Shown: in pieces, positions 36,151 through 47,348 of the stretch | Position numbering within the stretch: the stretch's first letter is position 1 | How the letters are laid out: every line of letters starts with the position of its first letter | NCBI RefSeq assembly: GCF_035083965.1 | Contig: NC_089723.1 | Coordinates: 21,927,193-21,991,192 of the forward strand | Direction of reading: 5' to 3' | Source: Branchiostoma lanceolatum | Lineage: Eukaryota; Chordata; Leptocardii; Amphioxiformes; Branchiostomatidae | DNA: 64,000 bases | The notes under the pieces: model-generated | Told to the model about the DNA's origin: nothing | The model's input: the letters and a program-made list of their open reading frames with translations, nothing else | Database searches by the model: none | Made by a program: the position numbers and the translations under genes

Positions 36151-39044
36151 CTCATCTCCTCCCCTTCCAACAGCTTCCTGTAAGCTGCTATTTCAATGTC
36201 GAGCGCCAGTTTGACGTTCATCAGCTCCTGGTAGTTGGTGAGATTCTGGGCCATCTCCAGCTTCATCTTCTCGATCTGCGCCTCCCGTTTCCCGATGGCC
36301 TGCCTGTATCCTTCAACCTCCTTCAGCATGCGGGCCTCTGTCAGCTTTAGGCTGTCTTCTAAAGCACCGTTCTGTCAGGAATACAAGAGAACATGGGATG
36401 AGTATATATTGGCAAATGATAGAGTACCTAACACTAACTCTAAGGCAGAAAAGCAGATATTGGAGAGTCAATAGTTTAGAGACAGGCAGAAATATACAAC
36501 TAATGGCAATTTACACATCACTAGTTTGAATACAATGTAATCAGTCTTATAATCCAGTTTAAACATCGTTGAGACATTTGATCACTTTTATAGATACACT
36601 ATATACACAAGAGCAATTGTTTGTGCCCACGTGTGTTCGGAGATCAGAGGTCATGTAGAAGAAAGCATGACTGTTTATGTCCAAAAAAATGTTGAAACGT
36701 CCACAGGCTACCTCACAACACTTATGTTGACAGCATCACACACTCACCTTGCTCCTGATAGCCTCGGACTCGGCCCTTATGGTGCTGAGCTTCTTTTGGA
36801 ATCCAGCCACTTCTGTCCTGGCAGCTGCAAGAGCCTCGCTGTCTTTCTCCCGTAGCAGGGCTATCTCCGCAAACTGTCACATATAGCAGCAAAGACAAGT
36901 GGCAACATTCCATAGATATGGTTATACGGTTATATAAGGTATGAATTTAAGTATTCAAAACTAGATAGTAGAAACAATCGGTCATTTTAGATGGCGTTTT
37001 TACCATTAGACATATTTATCTGCATAAAGCTTGCATAATTGGCCCTCTACATATCACATCAGCCTCGTAGGTCCGTAACAGTGGCTGGTCATACTGCACG
37101 ACTTTTGTACATTAAGTGGCAACTTGCCCCATCTAACCATTGCATGTCTACACGTGGGTCCCGGCGTCGTTTGAAGCTATCAATTAGGGATTCTTCAGAC
37201 GTTCTTTGTATTTATACAACTACTAAGCTGTCTCCTGAAAATAGAATATTTTTGAAGCACAAACGTTCTGGATTAGCCTTATCTTTTTTTACCTTCTCCT
37301 TGTACTTGGCTTCGGCATCTTGCTTGTTAGCCTGCCCGATCGTCTCGTACTGTTCACGGATCTCCTTCAGGGTGTCGCTGAGATCTGGTCCCGTCATCAC
37401 CGGCTGCTGAGACTCTATCTTAGTCACAGTCAGAGCCAACTCTTCCTGCAGAACTGTCATCTCCTGTAAAATGTGCCCATATTTATAAAGCGTTATTGTG
37501 GGGTAGAGTACATACAGGGTGTTGGTCCCAGAACCCATGAAGTTACAATCCTATCATTTCACTGATCTTGTGCCCGTAAATTGCAAATCATAATCAGGAA
37601 ATGATACTAATGTCGTAGAAAGCCAAAGTTACAATCCTATCATTTCACCGATCTTGTGCCCGTAAATTACAAATCATAATCAGGAAATGATACTAATGTC
37701 GTAGAAAGCCAAAGTCAATACCAAATTAAAAAAACAAGATCTGAAAGAATAAAAAATAAGAATCTATTGTATGGTATACCATACTCTGTGTGTTTAGCCA
37801 TTTGTTCAACCTTCCTGACCACTTAGCTATTTCATGATGAAGGCAACATTCTTTGCAAAACTTTTTTATTCACACGCTTGCATCAGTTTTGGGGTTGCCG
37901 GAGGATATCAATATGAGCGAGTCAACATTACTTTACTTGCTAACTAAATGATTGGTATGACAAACAGATAGACTAGCTTACCTCCGAGTGAGTCTTCCTC
38001 ACAAACTCAATCTCTTCCTGTGCGACCACCAGCCTGCTCTCGAAGCCCACACGCACCGCTGTGATGATTTCCAGTTCCTGAAACAGTATGGATTATTTCA
38101 GGGTAGTAAAGGAAAACGTTCTTTATACCCCATTCCTCTAGGACGGCGCTCTCCCTGCGCGCTCTATGCAACCTCAGCGCTCAACGAATTTCATTAAAAA
38201 ACGAATAAAAACGAACTTTTTTGCGCTTGGTGCGTTTTGTTGTCTTTTCAGTCATACTTCTACGTTGCATAACATTCTAATTAAGTAATCAAGGATTAGA
38301 CAAATCTGACGTAGTAAGGGGACGAAGCTTACCATCTTGTGCTTCTCGATGTCAGCCTTCAGCTCTGAGCGCACTGATATCTGGTCCTCGCACCTATAAC
38401 AAAACATGAAGACCATGCTTAGTAACGTGTGTAACGTGTGGACCATGCTGAATAACCTTCCGACTGACCAACAGACCGACCGACCCACCGATTGACCAAC
38501 CAACCAACCAACCAACCAACCAACCAACCAACCAACCAACCAACCAACCAACGCCCTAGCTACCAACCAATGCAATGAAGAAAGAAAGAAACGTTTTGTT
38601 GAAACCTTGAAATGCTAAGAGAATTGCGTAGTTAAATGAAAGTAATGAATTTGAAAGCAATGATATAACGTACTTTCCCTGCCACTCCTCCGCCTGTGTC
38701 TGCCAGCTGTTCCTCTCCACCTCCACCTGGGCCTTCTCCTTCGACAGCTCGTCCACCTTAGTCCGCAGCTCCTTCAGCATCTCCTCGAACTTTGCCTTGT
38801 CGACGGGAGCGGCTTTGACCTGGGCGGCCTGCAGCTGAACCTCCAGGGTGGCGTTGCTCTCGTTCAGGGCTCGCACCCTGTCGATGTAGGTAGCGAAGCG
38901 GTCGTTGAGGATGCCGAGCTCTTTCTTCTCGCTGGCGCGGGTCATCCTGGCGTCGCTGAGGGTTTGCAGCGCGCCTTCGGAAGCTTGCATGGTGGAGGAA
39001 TACTGAGTGATTTCAGCGGTCGTTCGTGACACCTGAGCGGCCAT
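36151..39044 (-). CDS. Intermediate filament gene A, copy 2, intact
   Basis: Minus-strand exons: 39044-38674 with ATG, 38393-38333 (61 bp), 38077-37982 (96 bp), 37463-37293 (171 bp), 36873-36748 (126 bp) and 36371-36151 (221 bp). Phases agree throughout. The start ATG has a good context (ACCATGG) with an in-frame stop just upstream. Coil 1A is [19 protein letters not shown] and the rod ends [11 protein letters not shown]. If the final donor is ignored, the frame closes two codons later (Met-Arg-stop) and gives a protein of about 349 residues with no tail, as in some keratins. If that donor (GAG/GTAAAC) is used, a short tail would follow, but no convincing tail exon was found before the nearby poly(A) signal. 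Upstream is a conserved CArG-like AAATATGG at about 39180. This is the functional-looking counterpart of copy 1. Confidence 0.88.
37540..37713. repeat. 87-bp direct tandem duplication, copy 2
   Basis: Same pair of units as at 1754-1927, in the same IF-A intron. Confidence 0.85.
38494..38552. repeat. CCAA microsatellite, expanded in copy 2
   Basis: About 14-15 CCAA units in the first intron of IF-A, longer than in copy 1. Confidence 0.9.
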
Positions 39045-39099
39045 GGTTTCCTAGTGTGAGCTTCGAACAGGCTTGGAGGAGAACTGGCTGTCAGAACCG

Positions 39100-40596
39100 G
39101 GACGTTCGTACCAGAGAGCCGTAGACGGTGGGTTCTGAGCTATACCGGCCAGCGGGCGGTTAAAGCCTTTGAGCGGTCCATATTTGTTCAAGCTCATCAG
39201 TGTAACCACCCTCTGTCAATCATTGAGTCAAGAAGGCGTTTCATTGGTGAGGTGTTGTGTACAGTGATGCGGGAGGGTCCCTGTGCATATAAGTGTTGAA
39301 GAAGCCACCAGAAATGGCCTAAAATGCAGACAGATGTCATTGACTAATGATGTCCGGTCAAGAGCTGACTAGGACGATGTGAGGGGCATTCCGGAACCCA
39401 AATATGTGGGGCAATCAAATAGCCAATGTAAATGATGAAGACAGCCTTCTATTTATGAACTTTGAGATTTGAAAAAGATGTACCCACGTCTACGATGAAT
39501 TTAGAATGAATTTATGGCTGTAACCTCTCAATGAACCTTTACTTCTGGCCTGGGGCTTCGGAAAGTTGAGGAGGTCATGATCATGTCTAAGGAACTAGGT
39601 AGTAATCTTCTACAGCACGGCTGTCTATTGGGGTGCTTAAAGACCATGACTTAATAATTAACACCGAGAGGGTTTCATTGCTGTGCGGGCGTATTTAAAG
39701 GCTTTGTAGGAAAAGCCTTTCAAGTACTAACTGGTAAACTAACCTAAACTAGTGTGTTATTGTACAAAATGTTGAATTTACAATATGTTTCAATTCCATC
39801 TATACCACTGGACACGTTTTCTAAGAAATAATAGAGCTTTTCTGTCCGGAAATCTCTTCAATTATCAAAATATTTTTTTAGCATTCGTTCCTGAATTCGT
39901 TCCTGAATACCTAACCTTTATAAAAGTGCTGAACAGATGTATTTTTGTAATGTTTACATATCGTTATCCGTACTTGGAATATGAGGGTATCAGAGTGCTG
40001 GAATTGTAGTAACGAAATGCAATGTAAATGGCACACCGTTGACATGTAAGTTCTGTTATTTAGGGTAATCAAATGTTTGATGTAGTTTTCGCACCACTGC
40101 GGAGATTCTGTGCAAACATTTTACGCTGGAACAAACTTTATTCGTTCATATTCTTCTTCGCTGTGTGTTTTGAATCTCTGATTTATGTCCTGTTATACAA
40201 AATTCTGCGAAATCCTGTACAACGCCTTAACGGAAGGAAACGTGGGGGAATTTACGCTCTTTGAAGTGCCAGTATCATAGTATGTAGGGCAGGTAAATGT
40301 TTGATGTGGATACGGAATCTTGAATTTGTCACGATGCCGAGGAATCTTATGAATCACATGTACATTATGTACCAATAATAAACCTGGACCGCCTATGTTG
40401 CTAGATCCCGGTGCCGTAATTAATTAATGGCACATTTGCACACCAAGGCTCAAATCTGGAGAAAGTTGCCAAGAGCACTGCGCCTGGGGCCGGGGTATAA
40501 TGGTGTCAGTTAATCTGTCCTAGTTTGCACGCAACCAAAACGTTCTTTCCAGATCAACAGTTACGAAATGGTTATAAGTATACTACAAAACATGGT
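39100..40596. other. Upstream and intergenic region of IF-A, copy 2
   Basis: Loosely alignable with 3300-4785 of copy 1. No exon was recognised. Confidence 0.55.
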
Positions 40597-41679
40597 ATTA
40601 GGCATCAACAGATCCTTTCACTCCAAGCGAACTCAAAACAGTTCTGGGATCCCTCCCTGACAATAAATCTCCTGGTCTGGATAATATCCCAGCCATCATC
40701 TGGAAAGACCCGGTTTTCAATGACCTTCTTTTACACCTGTGCAACCAAACATTTATGTATCACAGACCACCATCTTCCTGGCTTAAAGGAGGAATCGTTC
40801 CCATCCCCAAAAAAGGTGACCTAACATCTGCCTCCAACTATAGAGGTATTACTCTCACTCCCATTGCAGCAAAGGTGTATAACAGACTTTTACTTAATCG
40901 TCTTACCCCTGTAATTGATCCCATTCTTAGGAGGAATCAAAATGGATTCAGAAAAGGAAGGTCTACTATTTCACAGATTCTGGCAATACGTCTTATAATT
41001 GAGGAGATGAAGAGATGTAATAGGGATTTTTTACTGCTTTTCGTTGATTTTCGTAAGGCCTTTGATTCTATTAATAGAGATGTAATGTTTGATATTCTAG
41101 CACAGTATGGTATTCCACAATGTTTTATAAAAGCAGTCAGAGCTTTGTATAGAAATACTCTAGCCTCCGTTATTACACCTGACGGTGAGACTAGTTCATT
41201 TGAGATAGTTACAGGAGTTCTTCAGGGTGATACTTTAGCACCGTATTTGTTCATTATTGTACTTGACTATGTCTTAAGACTATCATTAGATATAAATGAA
41301 AACAAAGGTATTGAAATCAAACCACGCAGGAGTCAAAGACACCCTGCCCAGTATCTTACTGATTTGGATTTTGCAGATGATCTTGCTCTAGTTGCTGAAA
41401 TGATCAAAAATGCCGAAACTCTGCTACAATCCCTAGAAGAGTCTGCATCCCAAGTGGGGCTATATTGTAATGAATCTAAGACAGAATACATTAGCAACAT
41501 CTCTGGAACACTTGAACTCAGATCCCTGTCTGGGACACTCATTCATAGAGTACATGATTTCAAATATCTTGGTTCTTACATTATGTGCTCAAAGAAAGAC
41601 CTTTAAATTAGAAAAGCCCTAGCATGGGAAGCAAGCAACAAGTTGGACAAACACTGCACGAAATGGCCTCGTTTCCCGG

Positions 41680-42300
41680 CGTATACGTACCGGGATTTTT
41701 CTGTATTTTTGTCGGATACTGACGGATACTGACGGATACATGCGGATTCGTGTAAGGTATCCGACTATTTCCGCACCGGTATATGGAATATTTCCTGAAG
41801 AATCCGAAAGTAAGGGATTTTCGACGAATACGGAGCCGTACACTGTACGGAAATGCCACCGATCCTGACGGATACGAACAGGAATTTTTCTTAATTTTGG
41901 CGGATACTGACGGATACATGCGGATTCGTGTAACGTATCCGACTATTTCCGCACCGGTATATGGAATATTTCCTGAAGAATCCGAAAGTAAGGGATTTTC
42001 GACGAATACGGAGCCGTACACTGTACGGAAATGCCACCGATCCTGACGGATACGAACAGGAATTTTTCTGTATTTTTGGCGGATACTGACGGATACATGC
42101 GGATTCGTGTAACGTATCCGACTATTTCCGCACCGGTATATGGAATATTTCCTGAAGAATCCGAAAGTAAGGGATTTTCGACGAATACGGAGCCGTACAC
42201 TGTACGGAAATGCCACAGATCCTGACGGATGCGTACAGGGATTTTTCTGTATTTTGAAGAAAATGGTGAATACCGACGGATACAGGTGGACCCAACAACG
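41680..42300. repeat. CACTA left subterminal repeats, 179-bp period
   Basis: About three and a third tandem units with period close to 179 bp start at about 41733, 41911 and 42090. Each holds CGGATAC words, GTATATGGAATATTTCC and TACACTGTACGG. Repeats of this kind are the transposase-binding zones of CACTA elements. Confidence 0.85.
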
Positions 42301-42475
42301 AATCCGTAACGGATCCGACTAAGTGCTTGCATTCCTAATTTAACTATACCCAAAACATCATTTTGAATGACAGGAAGTTTGGGAAAGCCTGTATGTAACA
42401 TATGTATCATTTCATATCTCAAAATAATGTATTTCTAAGTTCAAAAACTATCAAATACAATACAATACGGAAGTA

Positions 42476-43303
42476 CTATGTGGCTAAATGATCCATTTCA
42501 TTTGAGACAGGCTGAGGGACATCCACATACTCAAAGCACCACTGCATATGCAGGTTAATGTCGGTAAATTGGGGTTGTGCAAGCACAATGTTCTGAAAAA
42601 TTATGAAATGTATTACAATTAACACCATCACAACATTGTGGTAATATTTACTACTGTATAGTGCCCTTGGACCAAAATTATCTACATGTTCTAAATATTC
42701 CACTAAAGTAATAAAAGCCTTATTTGTGGCCAGCTCTTCGTCTAAAAGCCATCAGATACAATTATTTCAAATACAGAGGTTGAAAATAGAAAGTAACATT
42801 ATACTGTCTGAAGAACTCCCATGATGACACGCCACATTTTAAACGTAAGTAGCATATGCCGTGGAACTGCATGTGTATAATCGTCCTCTCCCCATTCTCT
42901 GACTACATCTGAGTTCACTTCTTCCATGCATTCTTGGTAAGGGACAGGCAAGGCTGATTTCTTCTGTATCTGCATGTTGGACTCAGCTTGGAGTCCATCT
43001 TGTGATGAACCAGTTCCTATATGATAAAACCAAATGATGAATAAATATCAATTCACGTATTTAAGGAACATGTCACATGATTTTGACATGGGCTTCGTTT
43101 CATCACAGCAGCTACAAAAAACACGGGACAATGGATATCCATCATGCCTCTCTCAGCTAACATTGAAGTGTACCGATGATGGACTTACCAAAGGAGCCTG
43201 AGGTACTCAGCAGCTGAGCATCTGACAGTTGATTGCTTTGTTCCCAGCCAAGGTCCTCACAATATGTGCTGCATTTGTGAAGGAAGTATCTGCCGATGCT
43301 GTA
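42476..43303 (-). CDS. Three-exon spliced ORF inside the CACTA element
   Basis: Minus-strand exons 43303-43189, 43016-42805 and 42592-42476 have consensus acceptors, GT donors and matching phases. The product would include YSIGRYFLHKC, CEDLGWEQSNQLSDAQLL, GEDDYTHAVPRHMLLTFKMW and WCFEYVDVPQPV before a stop at 42478-42476. A further candidate exon ending LIHHFEGLPFG lies at about 43830-43885 and shares the same exit phase, so it may be an alternative to the exon at 43303. I do not recognise the family. It may be a transposon accessory gene or a captured host gene. Confidence 0.45.
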
Positions 43304-44189
43304 CTGGATATGTATATATAAATGGAAACAATGACAAATATTAAACATATCACATACTCGCATGTGTAAAAAAATGAATCTGGGCATCGTTGAATTGACT
43401 ACGTAAAACTTACATCTATAACTTGAATATGATATTGATCAAACATGCACAGCTATAACAGAATGAAATAATCACTGAGGCACACTACTGCCTCCTTATA
43501 AGTTCTACTTCACTATCCACAAACGGTGGGATCTTTGTGGGACAAATACTTATGACATTTTCTTCCCTTCCATATCTTTAATTATCTTTCCCTCCACTGC
43601 TTGCTATTTTGTATTTGAAACGTTAACCAGACACACATGTCTGCTGACCATTGGCAAGAATGAACAAATTGAAATTTTAAATTTCCTAGATCCTAACGCC
43701 GTAAAAGGGCAGGTCGGCTGGAGAATTCTTATGGTCATGCGAATGCGATGATATGTCAAGCCACAATAGGAGGATAACTGACGTCAAAACTAGTTAGAAA
43801 CGGGAATTTTTCAATTTGTACTTACCAAAAGGCAGTCCCTCAAAATGATGAATCAACTCCCTACCAGCGTTTACAAGGGGGGAGGGGGGCGACGAATATT
43901 GCATGCACGAAGAAGACAACGTCGCAATTCCGTGCGTTTGAGTTTACACCGAATTCCCTTCGACTCTCAAGTCACTCAAAAATCACTGGTCGACCATGGT
44001 AGACTCTGGCGATGCCATGTTAAGCACAGAAGGTGATGAAACGCCGTTCTTGTCTGTGCTGTTAACCGAAAGAAAACCGTTAACGTTTGTCGCGCCCAGA
44101 AGTGTCTTGTGGGTAATTTGGATATCCGACACGAATCCGTGTTCCGTACACGTCAGGATCCGAGACAGCTCATGACTTCTAACATATTG

Positions 44190-45134
44190 GCAAATCTGAA
44201 CTTCTAACATATTGGCAAATACATAAAAAAATGAAAGATCCGAGTAGATATTGTATCTGTACCCGAAACGTATCCAGACGTATACGGCATCAGAATTGCT
44301 GGATCTGAGGTGTTCCTGGTATTTGTCCGAATTTGCTCGGAAACGTTCCGTATCTGTACCCGAAACATATGAAGGATCCAGACGTATACGGCGCGGGAAT
44401 TGTCGGATCTGAGGTGCATCGGATCCAATCGGAAACGTTCCGTATCTGCTATGATGCGCAATTCCGGATCTGTTGGATTCGTCAGGATCTGAGATCATGC
44501 CGCGTGCCGTGCAGTGTGTATTTGTTGGTCAGAATTCGAAGCAACTACCGACAAACAATCCGAACATCTCTGCCATATTGACAAATATCTAGAAACGAAG
44601 GATCCGCGCAAATATCCTCAGGTATCCGACGCGCATCACGGATCCAGACGTATACGGCGTCGGAATTGCCGGATCTGAGGTGTACCTGGTAATTGTCTGA
44701 ATTTGCTCGGAAACGTTCCGTATCTGTACCCGAAACGTATGAAGGATCCAGACGTATACGGCGCCGGAATTGTCTGATCTGAGGTGTATCGGATCCAATC
44801 GGAAACGTTCCGTATCTGCTATGATGCGCAATTCCGGATCTGCTGGATTCGTCAGGAAATGAGATCATGCCGTGCCGCGTGTATTTATTCGTCAGGATCC
44901 GAAGCAACTACCGACATACAAACAATCCGAACATTCCAAATATCAAAAAACGAGGGATCCGCGCAAATATCTTCGGGTATCCGAGGCGCATCACGAATCC
45001 AGAAGAATACGGCGTCGGAATTAGTCGGATCTGCGGGCACTTCAGTATCCGAGCAGTGAACTGGGATTTTTCCGGATTCGCTCGGAAACGCCATGAGGCC
45101 CGATTCCGGATACGTCGGATCCGTCAGGATACGT
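44190..45134. repeat. CACTA right subterminal repeats
   Basis: Irregular repeats are built on GGATCCAGACGTATACGGCG and GGAAACGTTCCGTATCTG words, in inverted relation to the left end's CGGATAC motifs. Long ORFs across it are repeat-driven. Confidence 0.75.
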
Positions 45135-45631
45135 GGCCATTTCGTGCAGTGAAAATATGGAAATCTAACATTCCTAACAAACTGAAGGTACAAGTTTTTC
45201 TTACCCTTGTGGAACCGATACTACTCTACGGTGCAGAAACTTGGACGCTTACCTGTCAGCTCCAAAACAGACTGGATGGGACCTATACAAAGCTACTACG
45301 CAGGGCACAGAACATTTCTTGGACACAACACGCTACTCTCAAAACAATTTATGGAAGTCTTCCGCGGTTGTCTCAAAAGCTCACCCACCGTCGTGTAACA
45401 TTTGCTGGACACTGCTTTCGAGCCAAACAGCAAATAGTTTCGGACATCCTTCTATGGAAACCAAGAGGCCAAGTGCACAGCAGAAGTTTGACTTTTACCG
45501 ATAGTTTAGTCAGAGACACTAGGATTGCATATGAACACTTAGGACAAATGATGTTGGACAAGGCGATTTGGAGTGATGTATGTACTTATTTAGTCCCGGC
45601 CGATGGCCGATAGATGATGATGATTAGGCAT

Positions 45632-47340
45632 AACTATGAAGTTGCTGGCGAACACTTGCCTGACTCAGTTGAGACAACGAACTACTGTACAAGCAACTGT
45701 TTTGCTGACTTGAAGACTGCGAGTCTCCAAAGTACTTTAACACAAGGTCTAAACACCTGAATAACTTTGACGTATGGTTGTTAATATGGTTCCCAAATAA
45801 TGTTTCTGTTCTCTATCCTTCATGATTTCCCTGCCTTGATATCATCTTCAAGAAGTTTCAAAGAAGTCAGAAAGTAAGACCTGTATAGCATCAGATAATT
45901 AGTCAAGATGTCTGATATCTTGTACTGAGTACATGGATAATCATGAACCTGTTTATATGCCTTCTGTATGTATTTTGAGCCCTACAGACCCCATGATAGT
46001 AGTTCAAATTACTCAAAGCTATGTTAAAAACGGTATTCAATTGTTAAAGATGACTACTGATTGCTAGCTGTCGTCCTGGGTATGTTTTATCATAATATAT
46101 TAGGTTCTTGGTACTTTGCACATAAAACATAACGTATATCAACAACGTCTACTTTGACTTTAAGCATTTGGACTGGTACTGAGTTTTAATATATATTCTT
46201 GTGTCTTATGTAACGTATCTGTGTATGAATCCAGGGACACCTGAAAAACAGACCAAGGGACCTGGGTGTATATTCTTACCATACATTAAAGGAAAACGTT
46301 TTTTTCTGTTTGTCGTGCAAAAACCATGACCTGATTTTGTATTTCAATTTTATTGTCGGATATAGTCATACGTTTAAATGTATGGAAATCTTCATTGACA
46401 CAACAAAATTACAGCGACTTCCGTAAGGTCTTCTACAACTATACATGCATAGTTTTGTATGGTACTTCTAATTAATATGAAATTATCAGGAAATCATATA
46501 GAAATCGAGTGAATGCAGCTTAAATTTTTCAATGTTTTTATTCGTCAGTTGGTAAAACAATTGCACAATGACAAGCACATGCAGATAACAAAATAGTCGA
46601 AGTCGAAGTGTAACAGAGTTACGAATTCCATACTCGTTATTCTTCCAGTTGACTACCGGTCTCTGGTCAAAATGTGATACTGATTATCCATGTCGGTTGA
46701 CTGGCTGATTTAGTAATGAAACCAAAAAATTCACATGGTAAGACCGACATTTGTCATAACTAAATATAATGCTTGTAAGCAAGTGCAGTCGCGAATGCAA
46801 TGCTTGATTTACGTATCTTTGATACTTTTGTACTTTTGCCTTTCTTATGAACAATTATTGCGAAGACAATAGCTGTTTGTAATGATGAGGTCGAGTTGCC
46901 TAATGATGAAGTGTCGTTCGATTAGCATTAGCAATGCGTTGATGTTCATTATCTTCGACTGTTACAGCTGTTAAAATTCAGCACACAATGTAGACATCTT
47001 GTTGCTTCAGTGATGTTCAATGGTTCAAGGATCAGGATGACCTGGGAGGCGATAAGTATGTGAATTAGACAATGAGAATGGCCATTCTCTAGTTGGTAAA
47101 CTCTGACTGTTCATGTATCAATGTGTTCATGCCGAACCAATAAATAAATAAATAAGCTGTGTGACTGTGATTGTTGAGGTTCTGGACTGGATAGTCTTGG
47201 GTATGAGTATGCCGTATCGTCGATGCAAAAGGTGAAGGCACATTTTCCTAAGTCACTCTTTGATGTTCAAATACAAAAGTACTTTAATCATCGTTTTACT
47301 GACCTTCGCTTTATGTGAGAGTAGCTTTCTTCAGCAGCAT
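45632..47340. other. Intergenic region between IF-A and IF-B, copy 2
   Basis: Continues the loose alignment with copy 1 (about 4790-6740). A small (AATA)n tail near 47142-47157, absent from copy 1, suggests a short retroposon fragment. No exon was recognised. Confidence 0.5.
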
Positions 47341-47348
47341 GTACGGTA

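Larger units (their letters stand above)
41652..45151. mobile_element. CACTA (EnSpm-like) transposon, 3,500 bp, inserted in the LINE
   Basis: The terminal inverted repeats CACTGCACGAAATGGCC (41652-41668) and its exact complement (45135-45151) are flanked by the 3-bp duplication AAA (41649-41651 and 45152-45154). Ends beginning CACTR and 2-3-bp duplications are hallmarks of the CACTA/EnSpm superfamily. Removing the element and one AAA restores the LINE frame (Asp-Lys-Ile-Trp). Subterminal repeats rich in CGGATAC and GGATCC words line both ends. No complete transposase was recognised; a spliced minus-strand ORF lies in the centre. It is probably non-autonomous. Confidence 0.85.
40606..45622 (+). 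mobile_element. RTE-like LINE, 5'-truncated, carrying a nested CACTA element
   Basis: Flanked by the 9-bp target duplication ATTAGGCAT (40597-40605 and 45623-45631); copy 1 keeps one ATTAGGCAT and no insert near 4785. The reverse transcriptase frame (about 40611-41606) contains NYRGITLTPIAAKVYNRLLL, FVDFRKAFDSINR, GVLQGDTLAPYLFIIVLDY and the catalytic DFADDLAL. It closes at a TAA at 41604-41606, and the C-terminal part (VEPILLYGAETWTLT and beyond) resumes after the nested element, up to about 45613. The 3' end is a GAT/ATG microsatellite, usual for RTE-clade elements. Without the insert the LINE is about 1.5 kb, so it lacks the endonuclease and is dead on arrival. The clade is assigned from motif style only. 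Confidence 0.85.

Noticed and set aside
41680-42300. ORFs across the 179-bp CACTA repeats as transposase
   Set aside because: They have no transposase motifs and follow the tandem repeat period; a subterminal binding zone explains them.
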